From contig CP136069.1 in the NCBI GenBank assembly GCA_032622095.1, forward strand, positions 67,357,319-67,421,318: 64,000 bases of DNA, written 5' to 3'. Origin of the DNA: Siphonodentalium dalli (Eukaryota; Mollusca; Scaphopoda; Gadilida; Siphonodentaliidae). Shown in pieces: positions 36,801 through 47,323 of the stretch. The notes below the pieces were generated by a model. It was not told the origin of the DNA. It saw only the letters and a program-made list of their open reading frames with translations, and ran no database searches. Made by a program: the position numbers and the translations under genes. Positions within the stretch are counted from its first letter, which is position 1. Every line of letters starts with the position of its first letter.

Positions 36801-39800
36801 GAGTTAGTCATGCAAATAGTAATGTCCAAGATGGCTGCCACGGCCATATTTTTCATCGAAACTCGTTCAAATTCTATAGCTCCCATCTACAGGTGATCAA
36901 AATCGTGCCTGCACAATTAAAAAAATATCCGGCCATAATTACGGGCTGTAGGGTGTGCCGATGGATTCAAATTTGAAATCCAAGATCGCTGATGGCGGAC
37001 ATGTTTTTCATCGAAATTCAGAAAAAATGATAGCTCCTATCTATAGGTCATCCTGAAGCTGCATATGAAGTTTGGTGGAGATCGGATAAGGGATGCGCCC
37101 TGTAGGGCGTGCCGAAGGAAATTGTTGACTCACATATGCATGACAGATGCCAACCCATGGCAAAAGCCTGAACTTTATGTAGTAAAGATGAGCTAAAATT
37201 GTAAGCCCATCGGCTTGCGGGTGTTAACAGTTTAAACACATATGTCTGCAAATAGTGTGTTTGTCATTTGCAGAATGAGGTCACCAGAGGGTGAATTTAG
37301 TGATGCTATCCCAAACAATGGGCTAGCATCACCAAATTCACACTCTGAGGCCTCGTCTTCTGTGAAGTACCTATAGTATAGTCTCAAATTTACATTGTTT
37401 TTAGTTACTTTTTCCCTTCTGGGAAGTTTATATATCCTCTAATTTGCAGAAGATAAATAAATTGCATAATCTCGGTGACTCATGGATGAACATCACTTAA
37501 CTTCAACTGGCGAACTTCAATTTGATCCTACGTCTCCCACAGTAGTTGATGCCTGAGAAGAATGAGGTTCCCAGAGGGTGAATTTGTTGATGCTAGCCCA
37601 CCGTGCGGGCTATATAAGCGTCACTAAATTCCCCCTCTGGGGTCCTTATTCTGCAAATGTCAGACACTATATCCAGGCTGGATTGCATGTTGTAGGCCAA
37701 TCCAAGAATATAAGTTAGTCATGCAATGTCCAGTCGTCGGATGGGTTTCATTGTTCTAGTCTTTTAAAGATTATATATTTAAACACATTTTTAAAGATGC
37801 ATGGTCTATCCCTCCGGGCCACAATTACAACAACAACATAATTATTATAAATCCCAATTTCAAGATTACAAATAGCTATTTTGTGAATCAAATGCAGATG
37901 AAACTGAGGACTGTGTATATGTTATTTGTCAATATGGCATAATAAAGGTTTATCTTGATCGTAAGATCGTTGTAAATCTATAGAATTTGCCGTAATAGAG
38001 GCTAATAACATGATAGAGTATAGTCCTTCTTGATACGCTTTTTTATATGCTTTGAATTTTGTTGTGCAGATTTCTGTTCTAAAAATACCCAATAAGGAAT
38101 TCCAAATAAAATAATTGATAGAGACGTTTTCGGACATATGTCCTTGATTCATATCTATTATTTTATATAAAACTTTTTGGGAAGTGGAATTGTCCCTACG
38201 GTAGCTATTATCCCCAAGGTACAATAGGTAAAAGTTTATGCTTCAAACGACCATGTGCCTCAATTAACTTACAGCATGGTTCTTCAGAACATTCCCCCTC
38301 TTCCGTTATCACTTCACCGTCAGTACACACGTGCATGTTCTCAAAGCAGAACTTGGTTCTCGTGGTTGTGCCATCTCCACAACTAACAGAACATGTCGAC
38401 CAAGACGTCCATTCAGTATACGGTGAAAAGGTTCTATCTGAAAAGAAAATCAATTATTGCTTTATATTCAGAGGCGTAGCTATAACCAGGCCCGATTGTC
38501 TCACATTTGCAGAATGAGGTCCCCAGAGGGTGGTGAATTTACTGACGCTATCCCGTATAAACGTTTTCGCATGTTGATCAGCTATGTTGATACCATTAAT
38601 TGTTATGTTAACAAAAGTTTTAAATTAACTTGGCAGCAGACGTCATTAATAGTGTAGTATATAAGTCTCGTTATTAGAGAGTTAATAAGGAAAATAAGAA
38701 CAAACTCAATCTATTTTTCCTTGTACTTGTTGCATGATGACAGTTGCTTTACATACTTTTATAAAATTGTTATCATATTTCACATAAACCCACTTCAAAG
38801 GTCTTCAAATTCACATTTAATTTTCGAGTCATTTCCCTCATTTCGCTTTCAGAATGCATCAGAATTCAAACTAAGATATAGAGTTATTCCCCTTCCATGG
38901 AAAATAATAAACTTTGCAGTACAGTCCAGATGAAACTTAAGCACAGAAAACACGCGGTGCCTCAACAAAAACAACATATTCACAGTTTATTACACCAGAT
39001 AATTAGATAAAACAATGTTTCCTCTTTCAAATGGTAGATGATATGGCATATATTTCATCTAATGTGATCTGGGGGGTTCGAAAATTAAGTGGGCCTTTAA
39101 TCGGAATCTTTCTGCAATTAGCAAAGAAAAGGTTAAAGGTACTGAATCCGATTTGATGGTCCCCAAATCAGCAGATTCCAGCAACAACAACATTTTTAAA
39201 TGCCGATTCAGTTATCATAATCAATTAATTGCCCAAATATAATGCTAACCACAGTCAACTATAGTATACAATTGCCCAAAACGTGTTATTTATCAACATT
39301 TTGTTCAACGAAATTTGGCCGGATTGTCAAATATCTAACACCAAATTTAAAAAATCGATATCTGATCACTCTGAGCTTTGATTGGTGCGTTCCTCTACTC
39401 GAGTCAAATATGTTTACCCCCGAAGCCAACGAAATAGTAATTTGGGAGTCAATTCGGATCATGCATCTTAAACGCCGTGCAATGTTTGAAGATTACGAGT
39501 CACAAACAACCATGGTTTGTTGAACTTATTATCTGAACATTTCCCACCAATGAATAGGATTCATTCTGCACTTTCTACTGTCGCCTCTTCTTATGTTTCC
39601 TGAACATCCCTCCAGATGAATAATAGACCCTTCCAAGGTAGACTTCTTTCATGACTGAGATGGGACTTCTTTCATGACTGAGATGGGAGAATACATTTAG
39701 TATTGAAAGGCCGGTAAGTTTATACACAGGCTTTAATATAAATCCTTTTGCAAAAATAATGCTAACCAATGTCAACTATAGTATAAAATTGCCCCATACG

Positions 39801-42800
39801 AGTTATTTATCAATATGTTGATCGACGAAATTTTGCCTTATTATCAACACAAAGCCTCTTGAATTTAGAGTTATCCATCTTCATCCGCAATTTGGTCCGA
39901 CACCATCGGCTCGTCGACTTTTTACTGGGCCACTATTAAGTCTTGATGGTGAAAAATAATAGATTTCAAAAATCTATATCTAATAACTTTGATAGGTGGG
40001 TTTCTCGACTCGAATCAAATATTTGTTACCCCCGAATCCAAATAAATGGTAATTGAGTGGGGCTTAATCGGATTATGTGTCATTAAAGATAATTAGAGTA
40101 TGTTGTTAAAAGGTCCTGTGGATATATAATGGACAAGTTTAGACCGAGAAATTCACGTCAAATGTCAGATGCTAGCAGCTGTACCAACAGTGAAATGATG
40201 CACGTGACCATTAGATCTTCAAGATTGGATATCGATATGATGCATCATATTTATCCATTAATGAAAAAGTCTGGCGACTGAGTCCGTCAGGTGACTGTAA
40301 GTAGTATCTAAACCTGTTTAACATATTAAATTTTTTTTTTATTTGCAGCACATTGAAGTCGGAAGGTTACAACTGTGATATTAAGGACAGCATCAAATGG
40401 AGATAACTGGGATATTATTTCGATCTACACTAAATATTCATTGATGAGTAGTCATCCCTTGGGTATATTATGTTCAGAAAATAAGTTCAACAAACGACCA
40501 TGCCATAGGTCGTTCGTTGACTTATTATCTGAACATTTCCTTCCAATAAATAGGACTCCTTCTGTACTTTTATAATCTGTCGTCTGCTTATTTTTCACGA
40601 ACACCCCTCCAAATGAATAATAGACCATTCCAATCTATATATACATTTATAACTGAAAGGGAGAATCCATTAGTATAGAAAGGTTAGATAATTCCTGTAT
40701 AACATAAGTCTTACTAGTTGGTAAGCAGACGTGGCGGCTTTCACATTCCTGGAACTCGAAGCTATCTTTGAAGAAAGCAGACGACCTCTTTCTGTATCTT
40801 AGTCCTCTCCCACATTCAGACACGCCCATACAATAGCTCCACCCACTTTTGATCGCTTCCTCGTCAGAGTCTTCATGGCTTGAACTTGAACTTGAACTAG
40901 TGTCTTTGTTTAAAGAGATAGATATAGAAGAATTAAATTAAGTGTTCCACTCCCAATAAGATACAACTTATAACAGTTACTGTGTATATTATTTGTCAAT
41001 ATACCGAACATAATTCTCTGTGAAATATGTCAGTTGAAATGAAATTTGCCTCGATCAGGGAAAAATCCAGAGGTTTCGCAGATCTGAATATCCTGATATT
41101 ATTTGAGATGACATAATTTTTCTAATTAATAGGACGATAAGCGAAATCACTCAGTCGCGGCCTGATTGAATTCATCCTGCCCCATTCCGTGGTTTCAGAG
41201 ATTCATCCAGCCCCGGTTCCGTGGTTTTAGTGCTACAGGTCAGAGTTCTGGAGTAGCATGTCCATATATGGAGCTTTTGAATATTAATGACTGCAAGAGT
41301 ATGAAAATGCTACTCCAGAACTTTGACATGTAGCACTAAAACCACCTGGTGGATCAAATATTGCCGCAAGTTAGTGACAGCGCGTATTGGACATGCAACT
41401 AAAGGCTCAGTTGCAACTGTAGTGTTACTATTTACACAGTAGACCTATATACGCCCTGTCACAAACTCGTGGCCATATTGGATCCACCGGGTCCGGTTCC
41501 GTGGTTTCATTGATGCATCCAGCTCCGGTTCCGCGGTTTTAGTGCTACTGGTCAAAGTTTTGAAGTAGCATTTCCATATATGGAACCTTGAATTATTCAT
41601 GACTTCCATATAGGCCTATGTAAAGCTAAGTAAAACTACGGAACCGGACCTGGTGGATCCAATATGGCCGCGAGTTAGTGACCTGGCACATTGTTGAATT
41701 AGTTAATTATGCATTGACATCGTGGAAATTTCAAGTTGATAAGATACTGTCCACTAGAAATTTGGGTTTCTTGAGATTGGGGGCTCGAATCTGTCACAGG
41801 TTTCTAAACAGCCCTGGACATACTCAGATTTAAGTTTCCAGATGGTGAATATTGTGATGTGCACCCATTGGGCACCTCGTTTATACAATGTGTCGTCTGT
41901 CAATTATGGAGAACAGAGAAACTAAAATAAAAAAATAACATAATCTTTGTGAAGCAGTTTTTAAAGAAACAAAAAAAAACTTTGATAATAAAGATACTTT
42001 CCAGAGAATGAGAATGAGGTCCCCAAAGGGTGAATTTAGGGATGCTAGCTAGCCTGCTGCATGTGCGGGGTAGCGTAACTTAATTCACCCTCTGGGGACC
42101 TCATTCTGCAAATGTCCTACACCATATTTTCAGGCTTGCTGTTAAGGCATGAATTGATTGACAGGCCAAATTTCCAATAGTTAACACTCACCTCCAAAAT
42201 CGAAGAGGAACTTGTCTGAAAAATAAAATGATATAAGATAAGTGAGGTACATATGCATAATTGCAATTAGAGGGTGCTGTCTGGGGTGCGTTCTGGACTT
42301 TCGTGAGACCGAACACAATTTTAACTGAATTTTAACTGAATGAGAATCCCCCAACAAAGGTAGCTTTTCGCATAGGTTTATTAATTGTATAATGGGCATG
42401 ACTTCAAATATGGATATTGTCCCCCGGGCTGCCTCATGTGTGGTCTAGAGATAAGGTATACATTATGATAATAGAGATCAAAAGTTGACAGGGTTTAATT
42501 TGTACTCTAATTAATTAGGTTATAACACTGAAAAATGAATGGAGGAAACCTGTTCAATGTAGATATCCTTTATCTCATGCATTTACTGGTTCGTGCATGA
42601 GCATACCAATGATTATTAAAATGCGGCCTATATGATGACAGAGATCGAAAGTTGTTACAGACGGACACAGGGACGGAACCCATTTATGATGGAGTTAACC
42701 GGATGATGTGGCTAGATTCCGCGGGTTTCCATTCGAATTTTGAAACAACTTGATCGACACCCCCTAATGTGTTTTTATTTTTCAACTGATGGCCATCCAA

Positions 42801-45800
42801 AATATTGACCGAAAGTAAGAATACATTCCACTTTTCCATGGTCTTAAAGATACATAGTCCGATTTAACGCTCCCTAGCTATTTCTTCGCCTTCGGAGGTA
42901 AAAAATATCTTAATTGAGTTGATGAACCAACCCATCAAAGATCAGAGTTGTCAGATTTTGATTTTTGAAATCTGTTATTTTTTACCAACAGGAATATTTG
43001 GCGGCTTGGTAAAATTCCAGAAATTTTGCCATAACTAAATAGGCTTTTGGTGAAATTCAGTTATTGTTGTTGTTGTAACTGGATGATACGGGGACCATCG
43101 AATCGAGTTATGTATCTTTAACCCTTACATGACTGAAGCTTCCTGAAATGAAATTTTGCGAAGAGCATGTGTAAATGCATTCTCTTATATATGCTAGTCT
43201 CCCATACATGGAGCCTCGCATATATAAGAGAATGCATTGGCCTATAACAATATTTACCTTGACCTTGTAAGCCAGTTCATTTCTATTATATACGCGAGGC
43301 TCTCTATGTGAAACTCGTATATATAAGAGTATGCATGGAACAGGATATGTAATGCTGCACCAGAGCTGCTTCCGCAATGAACCTTATGAAATGGTTAATG
43401 TAACACATTTCAAACTAAATTCTGGTTTGTTAACAATGCAAACTATCCGAACAATTTGTTACCTATTTTATTCAAAGAGTTTTAACTGATTTCACGTCGG
43501 TGTGACATTTCCAACTTTTGAAATTTCTACCAAAGTTGAGACTCCCACCACCACCCCTGTCAATATATATGTTTATTTCTCATCAAACTGTAAGAACAGT
43601 ATTTGATATATATAATACACTAGAAGGTGACCCGACTTCGTCCGGGCTATTCAAAAACCAAATTTCAGGTCGATAGCTCCACCCGTTTCCGAGATCTGGT
43701 CTGCGCATGCGCGAAGCTGGCGTCGCACGGGCTCGGCGACCCGATAAAATTGGTATCCGGGGCAAGATACATTGACATACCAAATTTCAAGTCGATAGCT
43801 CCACCCGTTTCCGAGATATATATATTGCCCAATGTCATTTGCGGATACCTCGGCCGGTGATGAGTTAACGCGACATCGGCCGGTTAAGAGTTTTTCGATG
43901 AGCGAAGCATGGTCCTGCGTTCTTCCCGATAATTAAGGTAGAAACTTTAAACGTACACAGGCGTGTGATACATCATTGGAAAGAGGAAACGCCACAGATT
44001 CTAACCGTGCAAATTGTATGACTGTCAATTTATTATTCGCGCTATATCGAATCGATTTGTGAGCACCGAACTGAAATATATTAGCGCAAAACGGCGTAAA
44101 AACAGATTTGACCTCGGCACGTGAAAAGTTGACCTCGGATCTGAAAATTAATAGGCCCATGCCACCCCCGGCCGAAAATACCCCCACACACCAAGTTTCA
44201 TCGAAATCGGTTCGGCCGTTTTCGAGTCCATCGCGATCACACATACAGACACACACACAAACAGATCTTCCAAAATATATAATAGATAATATAGGGGTAT
44301 ACATGGAAATAGATAATAGATACATATGGATAACAATTGTTACGCGGTTACAAAACAAAGTAGATTCTCTCCCTTAAGTATAGTATATAACTTCGACTTA
44401 CATGTAATTAACAATACGATTAAGAGAGGAACAATATTCATTCCATCACGAATTCACGACAGAGTTATTAGTGATAATTGTCAATGAAAAAGCATGTTAA
44501 TCCACTTCGCTACATCAAGATAACCATCGGAATTAGAGATCGAACCCTATATATACGTGTATACATGCAGTACTCACATTTGTCCGTATCCGGTCGTGGT
44601 TGACCGTGGGGTCCGGGTAGACCCCGACTATAACTGTCCTCTGATGACATTGGTAGGTGTGGGTGTGATTGGCATGCTTGTAACATAAGTCCCACACCAA
44701 TGACAACTGAAATAATATATTTAAAATATATTGGTCGGTTATCACTGCAAGATCACCGGTGAGGGTGTGTGGTAAAATCATCCATGAATCCTGGATAACA
44801 GTCAACATAGAGGGGTTACAAGGCATATACCACATGTATACATCCCAATTTTACACATTTACTGAAATCACAAGGGCATGTGACGCGCTCCGTTGCCCCC
44901 ACCCTATAGATCATGACATGCTGAATTTCTACTCTATATATATAGCTACACCCGCACAGAGATCATATTCCACCAATACAAAACCTGGGAACTTTTTTAT
45001 GTTATGCACATGACAGTTTCGTAGGTGCTAAACGCCAAATAATCACAATCAAAGGGCAATAACTCTGGTGAAAATGTACGACCGCGGCCCTAGTTTGCGA
45101 ACTCGTTTCATAAAATCCTCTTGTGGACTCATATACCAACAGTCTTCCAAAATCCTTTTGTGAACTCATATAAGAAAAATGTTTTAAATGCTTTGATAAT
45201 ATTGTCAACTTTTCGTCGGTGTTAACGCCAAAAAATGACAAACAAAGCGTCGTAACTCTGGTGAAAATGTCAGACCGGGCCCAGTTTGTGAACTTATTTC
45301 AGATACTTCTTTTGGGAAGTCACATACCAAAAATATTTGAAATCCGTTGATAATTGCAGGAAATAACACCAGGACAACTTTTGCTGCCTGCTAATTAAAC
45401 GTAAAAAAAATACTATCAAAAGGCCGTAACTCTGGTAATAAATGTACGGCCGAGCATTGTCTGCGAACTCGTTTCAGACAGGCCTACTACTTTTTTATCG
45501 AACTTTTCGTGGATGCAACTTACGCCAAAAAAATTACAATCAAAGAGCCGTAACTCTGGTAAAAATGTCCGACCCGGGATAGTTTGCGAACCCGTTTCAG
45601 ATATCCTCCTTGTGAACTCATATACCAATTCTTTAAAATCCGTTGATTATTAAATTGTTCGAAATAACCTCCGGACAACATTTCGTGACGTCCCGACAGA
45701 CGCCCGCCCCTACTTACGACGATCCCCCCCCCCCCCCATTGATCACCGACTTGTGTGGTGTAACACGCAAGTTGCATACCGTTTATGTATTTTAAATACA

Positions 45801-47076
45801 CCTATTAATATTCGCATGACATGAACTTTTCATGACATGAAACAGAAAAGGCGTTCCGCGTTAGTCTGTATTCCTGATATGGTATAAATAAAGAGCGTCT
45901 GTTTCACTTCTGCTGTGCGAAAAATCTTCCAAATTACATAGACAAATTTTGGAAACTCGAATGAGCCATGTCCGTTTAAACATTACTGTTATACAGTGGA
46001 ATAACTGATAAAAGTCCAATTATTAGTGCTATAAGATACCAAAGATTTATCAAAATTGGACTGTAAATATTGGAATAGGTCAAAGTATTGAAAATTATTC
46101 TGAATATCATATTCAGACTAAAATATTTGAACTTGGTACATGATTAATGATATTTGTTGATAAATTACTGTAAGCATGTATTGTGTATCATGCGAGAGAT
46201 AGCTATTTTCGTGCACATGTATTTACAAAAATGTCGACCTATTGTTATCCCTTCTTCCACATTTCGATTCAACCCATAGAATTTATAATTTTTTCTTCGG
46301 CAATGAATAATAAAGAACGTTCTTTGTTAAGGATGAGCCCCATTCGTGAATTTTCAAAAAATCTCACTTTCAAACAATCAGTTTGAAGGGAAAATCATTA
46401 TCCTTTATGACCAATGTATTCAATAGTTTTACAACAGCACGTGTTTACCCTCACAATATGATAGATATGTTCGAATTATGAAAAAAAGTGGTTTAAACAA
46501 AATAAAAATAACCATTTTTTCATGTATGTAACAGTTTGACAGGAAATATCTATAAAAAAACTAGTACCATCTGAAATCATGACTGTCTGCGAGAAAATAA
46601 ATAAAACATTTCTCATTGCATATTAAAAAAAATTTGGCAGCCATTTGCAGGACTATTTTTTTATCGGGAAAGGACCAAAACAACCTAAAAAACATAAATA
46701 TAATTCAACCAAGTTTTCAATAATCTGGCAGACATAAATACTCAATACTGATTCGTCTTTTCAGACATTATGTAGTTTTATGGTATTTTTTGTCTAAATA
46801 TCTGCAAATGGCTGCCAAAAAACAAAAACCATTGTATTGTGAGGGTAAAGAGTTGTTGTATAGTACTATATAGCAAACATTGGTTATAAGGGATAACGAT
46901 TTTTTTCCTTCAAATTGATAGTTTGAAATATTTAGAAAATTCACAAATTGGGCGCCTCCTTAATCAATTATTGGTATGGTAAACATAAAGAGCGTTTATT
47001 TCGAAAAATATATATGTGAATACTTACCAGCGAACCCGGTGTATCTCGAGAGCATCCCCATAAATTTAGTGAACAT
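33679..47076 (-). CDS. Secreted protein with four thrombospondin type-1-like domains (7 exons)
   Basis: Predicted join on the minus strand: 47076-47028, 44706-44578, 42215-42192, 40903-40715, 38437-38273, 36613-36458, 33833-33679. Exons total 867 bp (288 residues plus TAG). Every intron has GT-AG ends and every junction is phase 1, so the frame stays open throughout; this is the main evidence for the model. Residues 1-28 or so form a signal peptide with hydrophobic core 'VVIGVGLML'. Then come a Pro/Gly stretch and an acidic Ser-rich linker (about 68-84), followed by four TSP1-like repeats (about 85-127, 131-185, 186-237, 238-288). Repeat 2 is canonical ('WTSWSTCSVSCGDG'); the others have lost part of the Trp/CSxxCG signature. 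Sequons NRT (made at the exon 4/5 junction) and NWT are present. TSP1 domains bind extracellular ligands and matrix, but the specific role is unknown. A second copy begins in copy B. Confidence 0.8.
34247..34339. repeat. Palindromic repeat (GAGGTCCCCAGAGGGTGAATTT family)
   Basis: In intron 6. 'gaggtcaccagagggtgaat' pairs with 'attcacccttcggggaacct'. Counterpart 59905-59997. Confidence 0.85.
34527..34620. repeat. Palindromic repeat (GAGGTCCCCAGAGGGTGAATTT family)
   Basis: In intron 6. 'cagaagggtgaatttggtta' pairs with 'cccactaaattcaccctatg'. Counterpart 60185-60278. Confidence 0.85.
34882..35030. repeat. Compound palindromic repeat unit
   Basis: In intron 6. One left half and two successive right halves ('cactaaattcac'), ending with the inverted flank 'gcttcatcttctgggaagta'. 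Counterpart 60538-60685. Confidence 0.8.
35236..35330. repeat. Palindromic repeat (GAGGTCCCCAGAGGGTGAATTT family)
   Basis: In intron 6. 'agagagagaatttagtgatg' pairs with 'gcgtcactaaattcaccatc'. Counterpart 60891-60984. Confidence 0.85.
35490..36200. repeat. Palindromic repeat unit split by a hAT-like element
   Basis: Left half 35490-35518 and right half 36127-36200 are separated by the element at 35519-36126. Removing it and one 8-bp duplication restores a normal unit arrangement. Confidence 0.8.
35519..36126. mobile_element. hAT-like MITE with 8-bp target duplication, copy A
   Basis: Ends TAGAGCCCTGCGAATCG and, on the other strand, TAGGGACGTGAAAAT, resembling hAT termini. Flanked by ATGAATTT (35511-35518) and GTGAATTT (36127-36134), an 8-bp duplication with one change. 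Non-coding. Relative to copy B it lacks about 105 bp near the right end ('gcgaatcgcatcaaatcgag'). Confidence 0.8.
36458..36613 (-). CDS. TSP1 gene exon 6 (TSP1-like repeat 3)
   Basis: Acceptor 'tatttacttag|tctctatt' and donor 'ccctctc|gtgagtac'. 156 bp, phase 1. Encodes 'YGNWTEFSDC', 'RRYRYC' and '[13 protein letters not shown]', a divergent TSP1 fold. The 126 bp visible in copy B (63875-64000) are identical. Confidence 0.87.
36659..37120 (+). repeat. Three-unit ~155-bp array in intron 5
   Basis: Units begin 'ccaagatggc' or 'ccaagatcgc' at about 36662, 36824 and 36979, each followed by 'catgtttttcatcgaaa' and 'agctcccatctacaggt' variants. The cores resemble those at 25.2-26.3 kb. Confidence 0.65.
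37271..37360. repeat. Palindromic repeat (GAGGTCCCCAGAGGGTGAATTT family)
   Basis: In intron 5. 'cagagggtgaatttagtgat' pairs with 'catcaccaaattcacactct'. Confidence 0.8.
37558..37653. repeat. Palindromic repeat (GAGGTCCCCAGAGGGTGAATTT family)
   Basis: In intron 5. 'cccagagggtgaatttgttg' pairs with 'cgtcactaaattccccctct'. Confidence 0.83.
37660..38272. other. Intron 5 sequence, nothing else seen
   Basis: AT-rich intronic sequence between the last palindrome and exon 5. No further feature supported. Confidence 0.4.
38273..38437 (-). CDS. TSP1 gene exon 5 (canonical TSP1 repeat 2)
   Basis: Acceptor 'ttttcttttcag|atagaacc' and donor 'catgct|gtaagtta'. 165 bp, phase 1. Encodes 'YTEWTSWSTCSVSCGDG' followed by 'TRTKFC' and the downstream Cys residues of a TSP1 domain. 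The WxxW motif is the usual C-mannosylation site of such domains. Confidence 0.9.
38509..38560. repeat. Half unit of the palindromic family
   Basis: In intron 4. 'gaggtccccagagggtgg' and 'gaatttactgacgctatccc' without the mirrored right half. Confidence 0.65.
38815..39105. mobile_element. MITE with TTAATTTTCGAG ends in intron 4
   Basis: Starts 'atttaattttcgagtcattt' and ends 'tcgaaaattaagtgggcctt'. The internal 'atagagttattccccttcca' is shared with 8203-8664. Confidence 0.6.
39137..39467. mobile_element. TTAA MITE (AGGTACTGAATCCGA) in intron 4
   Basis: Flanked by TTAA (39133-39136 and 39468-39471). Left end AGGTACTGAATCCGA and right end 'attcggatcatgcat'. Same family as 15830-16308. Confidence 0.7.
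39480..40714. other. Intron 4 remainder
   Basis: Contains a second fragment of the AGGTACT MITE family (about 39950-40085), a duplicated 'gacttctttcatgactgaga' (39641-39686) and a repeat of the sequence flanking exon 6 ('ctccagatgaataatagacc'). No exon recognised. Confidence 0.45.
40715..40903 (-). CDS. TSP1 gene exon 4 (linker and TSP1 repeat 1)
   Basis: Acceptor 'ttaaacaaag|acactag' and donor 'ccaacta|gtaagact'. 189 bp, phase 1. Encodes a run of seven Ser, an acidic patch, then 'GWSYCMGVSECGRGLRYRKR', a TSP1 W..C...S.CG.G...R.R pattern, with two further Cys. Confidence 0.82.
41143..41380. mobile_element. MITE in intron 3, first of a pair
   Basis: Left 'gaaatcactcagtcgcggcc' and right, on the other strand, 'ctgtcactaacttgcggc' form diverged terminal inverted repeats. 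The inner hairpin 'ttctggagtagcat' / 'atgctactccagaa' matches 16889-17105. Confidence 0.7.
41458..41690. mobile_element. MITE in intron 3, second of a pair
   Basis: Left 'tcgtggccatattggatcca' and right, on the other strand, 'tcgcggccatattggatcca' form about 55-bp terminal inverted repeats continuing through 'ggtccggttccgt'. This is the clearest family member. Confidence 0.82.
42010..42110. repeat. Palindromic repeat (GAGGTCCCCAGAGGGTGAATTT family)
   Basis: In intron 3, just before the microexon. 'tccccaaagggtgaatttag' pairs with 'taattcaccctctggggacc'. Confidence 0.86.
42192..42215 (-). CDS. TSP1 gene exon 3, 24-bp microexon
   Basis: Acceptor 'ttatttttcag|acaagttc' and donor 'ttttggag|gtgagtgt' enclose only 24 bases, encoding about 'YKFLFDFG' and keeping phase 1. 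Strong splice sites and frame support it, though an exon this short could be skipped. Confidence 0.65.
42848..43117. mobile_element. TTAA MITE in intron 2
   Basis: Flanked by TTAA (42844-42847 and 43118-43121). Left 'agatacatagtccgattta' and right 'aatcgagttatgtatct' are inverted repeats of the AGGTACT family. Confidence 0.75.
43140..43400. repeat. Repeat with inverted 'atataagag.atgca' blocks
   Basis: 'tgcattctcttatatatgc' (about 43177) is inverted relative to 'gcatatataagagaatgcat' (about 43210) and a third block near 43318. Related sequence occurs in the hAT-like elements near 35590 and 61250. Confidence 0.5.
43620..44286 (-). mobile_element. Short Helitron-like element in intron 2
   Basis: On the minus strand it starts A|TCTATTATATATTTTGG, carries 'actcgaaaacggccgaacc' and ends with the stem 'agcccggacgaagtcgggt' then CTAG|T at 43620-43623. 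667 bp, non-coding. The 3' end matches the isolated one at 49685-49713. Confidence 0.75.
44287..44577. other. Intron 2 remainder
   Basis: No additional feature supported. Confidence 0.35.
44578..44706 (-). CDS. TSP1 gene exon 2
   Basis: Acceptor 'tatttcag|ttgtcatt' and donor 'gacaaat|gtgagtac'. 129 bp, phase 1 to phase 1. Encodes the hydrophobic end of the signal peptide and then a hydrophilic segment with 'GLPGPHGQPRPDTDK'. Confidence 0.78.
45016..45740 (+). repeat. Four-unit degenerate array in intron 1
   Basis: Units repeat 'cgtaactctggt.aaaatgt', 'gcgaactcgtttcaga' and 'gaactcatataccaa' at about 45050, 45245, 45425 and 45545. A C run is at about 45726-45738. The 'aactctggt' core is a common style of molluscan dispersed repeat (general recollection, not checked). 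Confidence 0.7.
46300..46995. mobile_element. Foldback element in intron 1
   Basis: The outer arms, about 150 bp, are inverted: 'tttaccctcacaat' (46445) with 'attgtgagggtaaa' (46835), and 'gtgaattttcaaaaa' with 'tttagaaaattcac'. A nested inner hairpin uses 'ggcagccatttgcag' and 'ctgcaaatggctgcc'. The edges carry 'aaagaacgttctttg' and 'aaagagcgttt' as in the TTAA elements. Confidence 0.65.
47028..47076 (-). CDS. TSP1 gene exon 1 (coding part)
   Basis: ATG at 47076 is about 70 bases below a TATA box, and 16 codons lead to donor 'gctg|gtaagta'. An upstream in-frame ATG (47202) lies above the TATA box and was not chosen. The residues MFTKFMGMLSRYTGFA form the first half of the signal peptide. 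Confidence 0.75.
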
Positions 47077-47143
47077 CCCGATATGAAGCTGACTATAGAA
47101 CGATGTAGGTGAGAGTACAGTAATACTGTCGTGGTTGCTACTT

Positions 47144-47151
47144 CTTATATA
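47144..47151 (-). promoter_or_regulatory. TATA box of the TSP1 gene
   Basis: TATATAAG on the minus strand, 68 bases upstream of the chosen ATG. A transcription start near 47113-47121 would give a 5' UTR of roughly 40 bases. Confidence 0.6.
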
Positions 47152-47323
47152 CTGCCGACGGGTACGTGGCCCAGACGCATGGGTGGCGGGCGTATCCGCC
47201 ACGTGTATCTCCCCCAGGCTTATTGACAGAATCTCTCATTCGGCAGGCTCCGAGTCAGTTCGTGTGATGATCTCACGGACAAGTCGGCAACATATATCAG
47301 ACAGTCATGCACGACAGTCTTCA
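47152..47323 (-). promoter_or_regulatory. Upstream region of the TSP1 gene
   Basis: GC-richer than its surroundings, with the E-box and 'gggtggcgggcg'. It ends where similarity to base 1 of the window begins. No CpG-island claim is made. Confidence 0.4.
47200..47205. promoter_or_regulatory. CACGTG E-box upstream of the TSP1 promoter
   Basis: Palindromic CACGTG about 50 bases upstream of the TATA box, a bHLH-type site. Function not shown. Confidence 0.35.

Noticed and set aside
43933-44358. 141-codon minus-strand ORF
   Set aside because: Spans the 5' part of a Helitron-like element and its flank. The peptide reflects a dispersed repeat ('SKTAEPISMKLG' in the other frame) and is not a gene.
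47077-47202. Upstream in-frame ATG giving a longer N-terminus for the TSP1 gene
   Set aside because: It lies upstream of the TATA box, and the added residues would put a hydrophilic stretch before the signal peptide.
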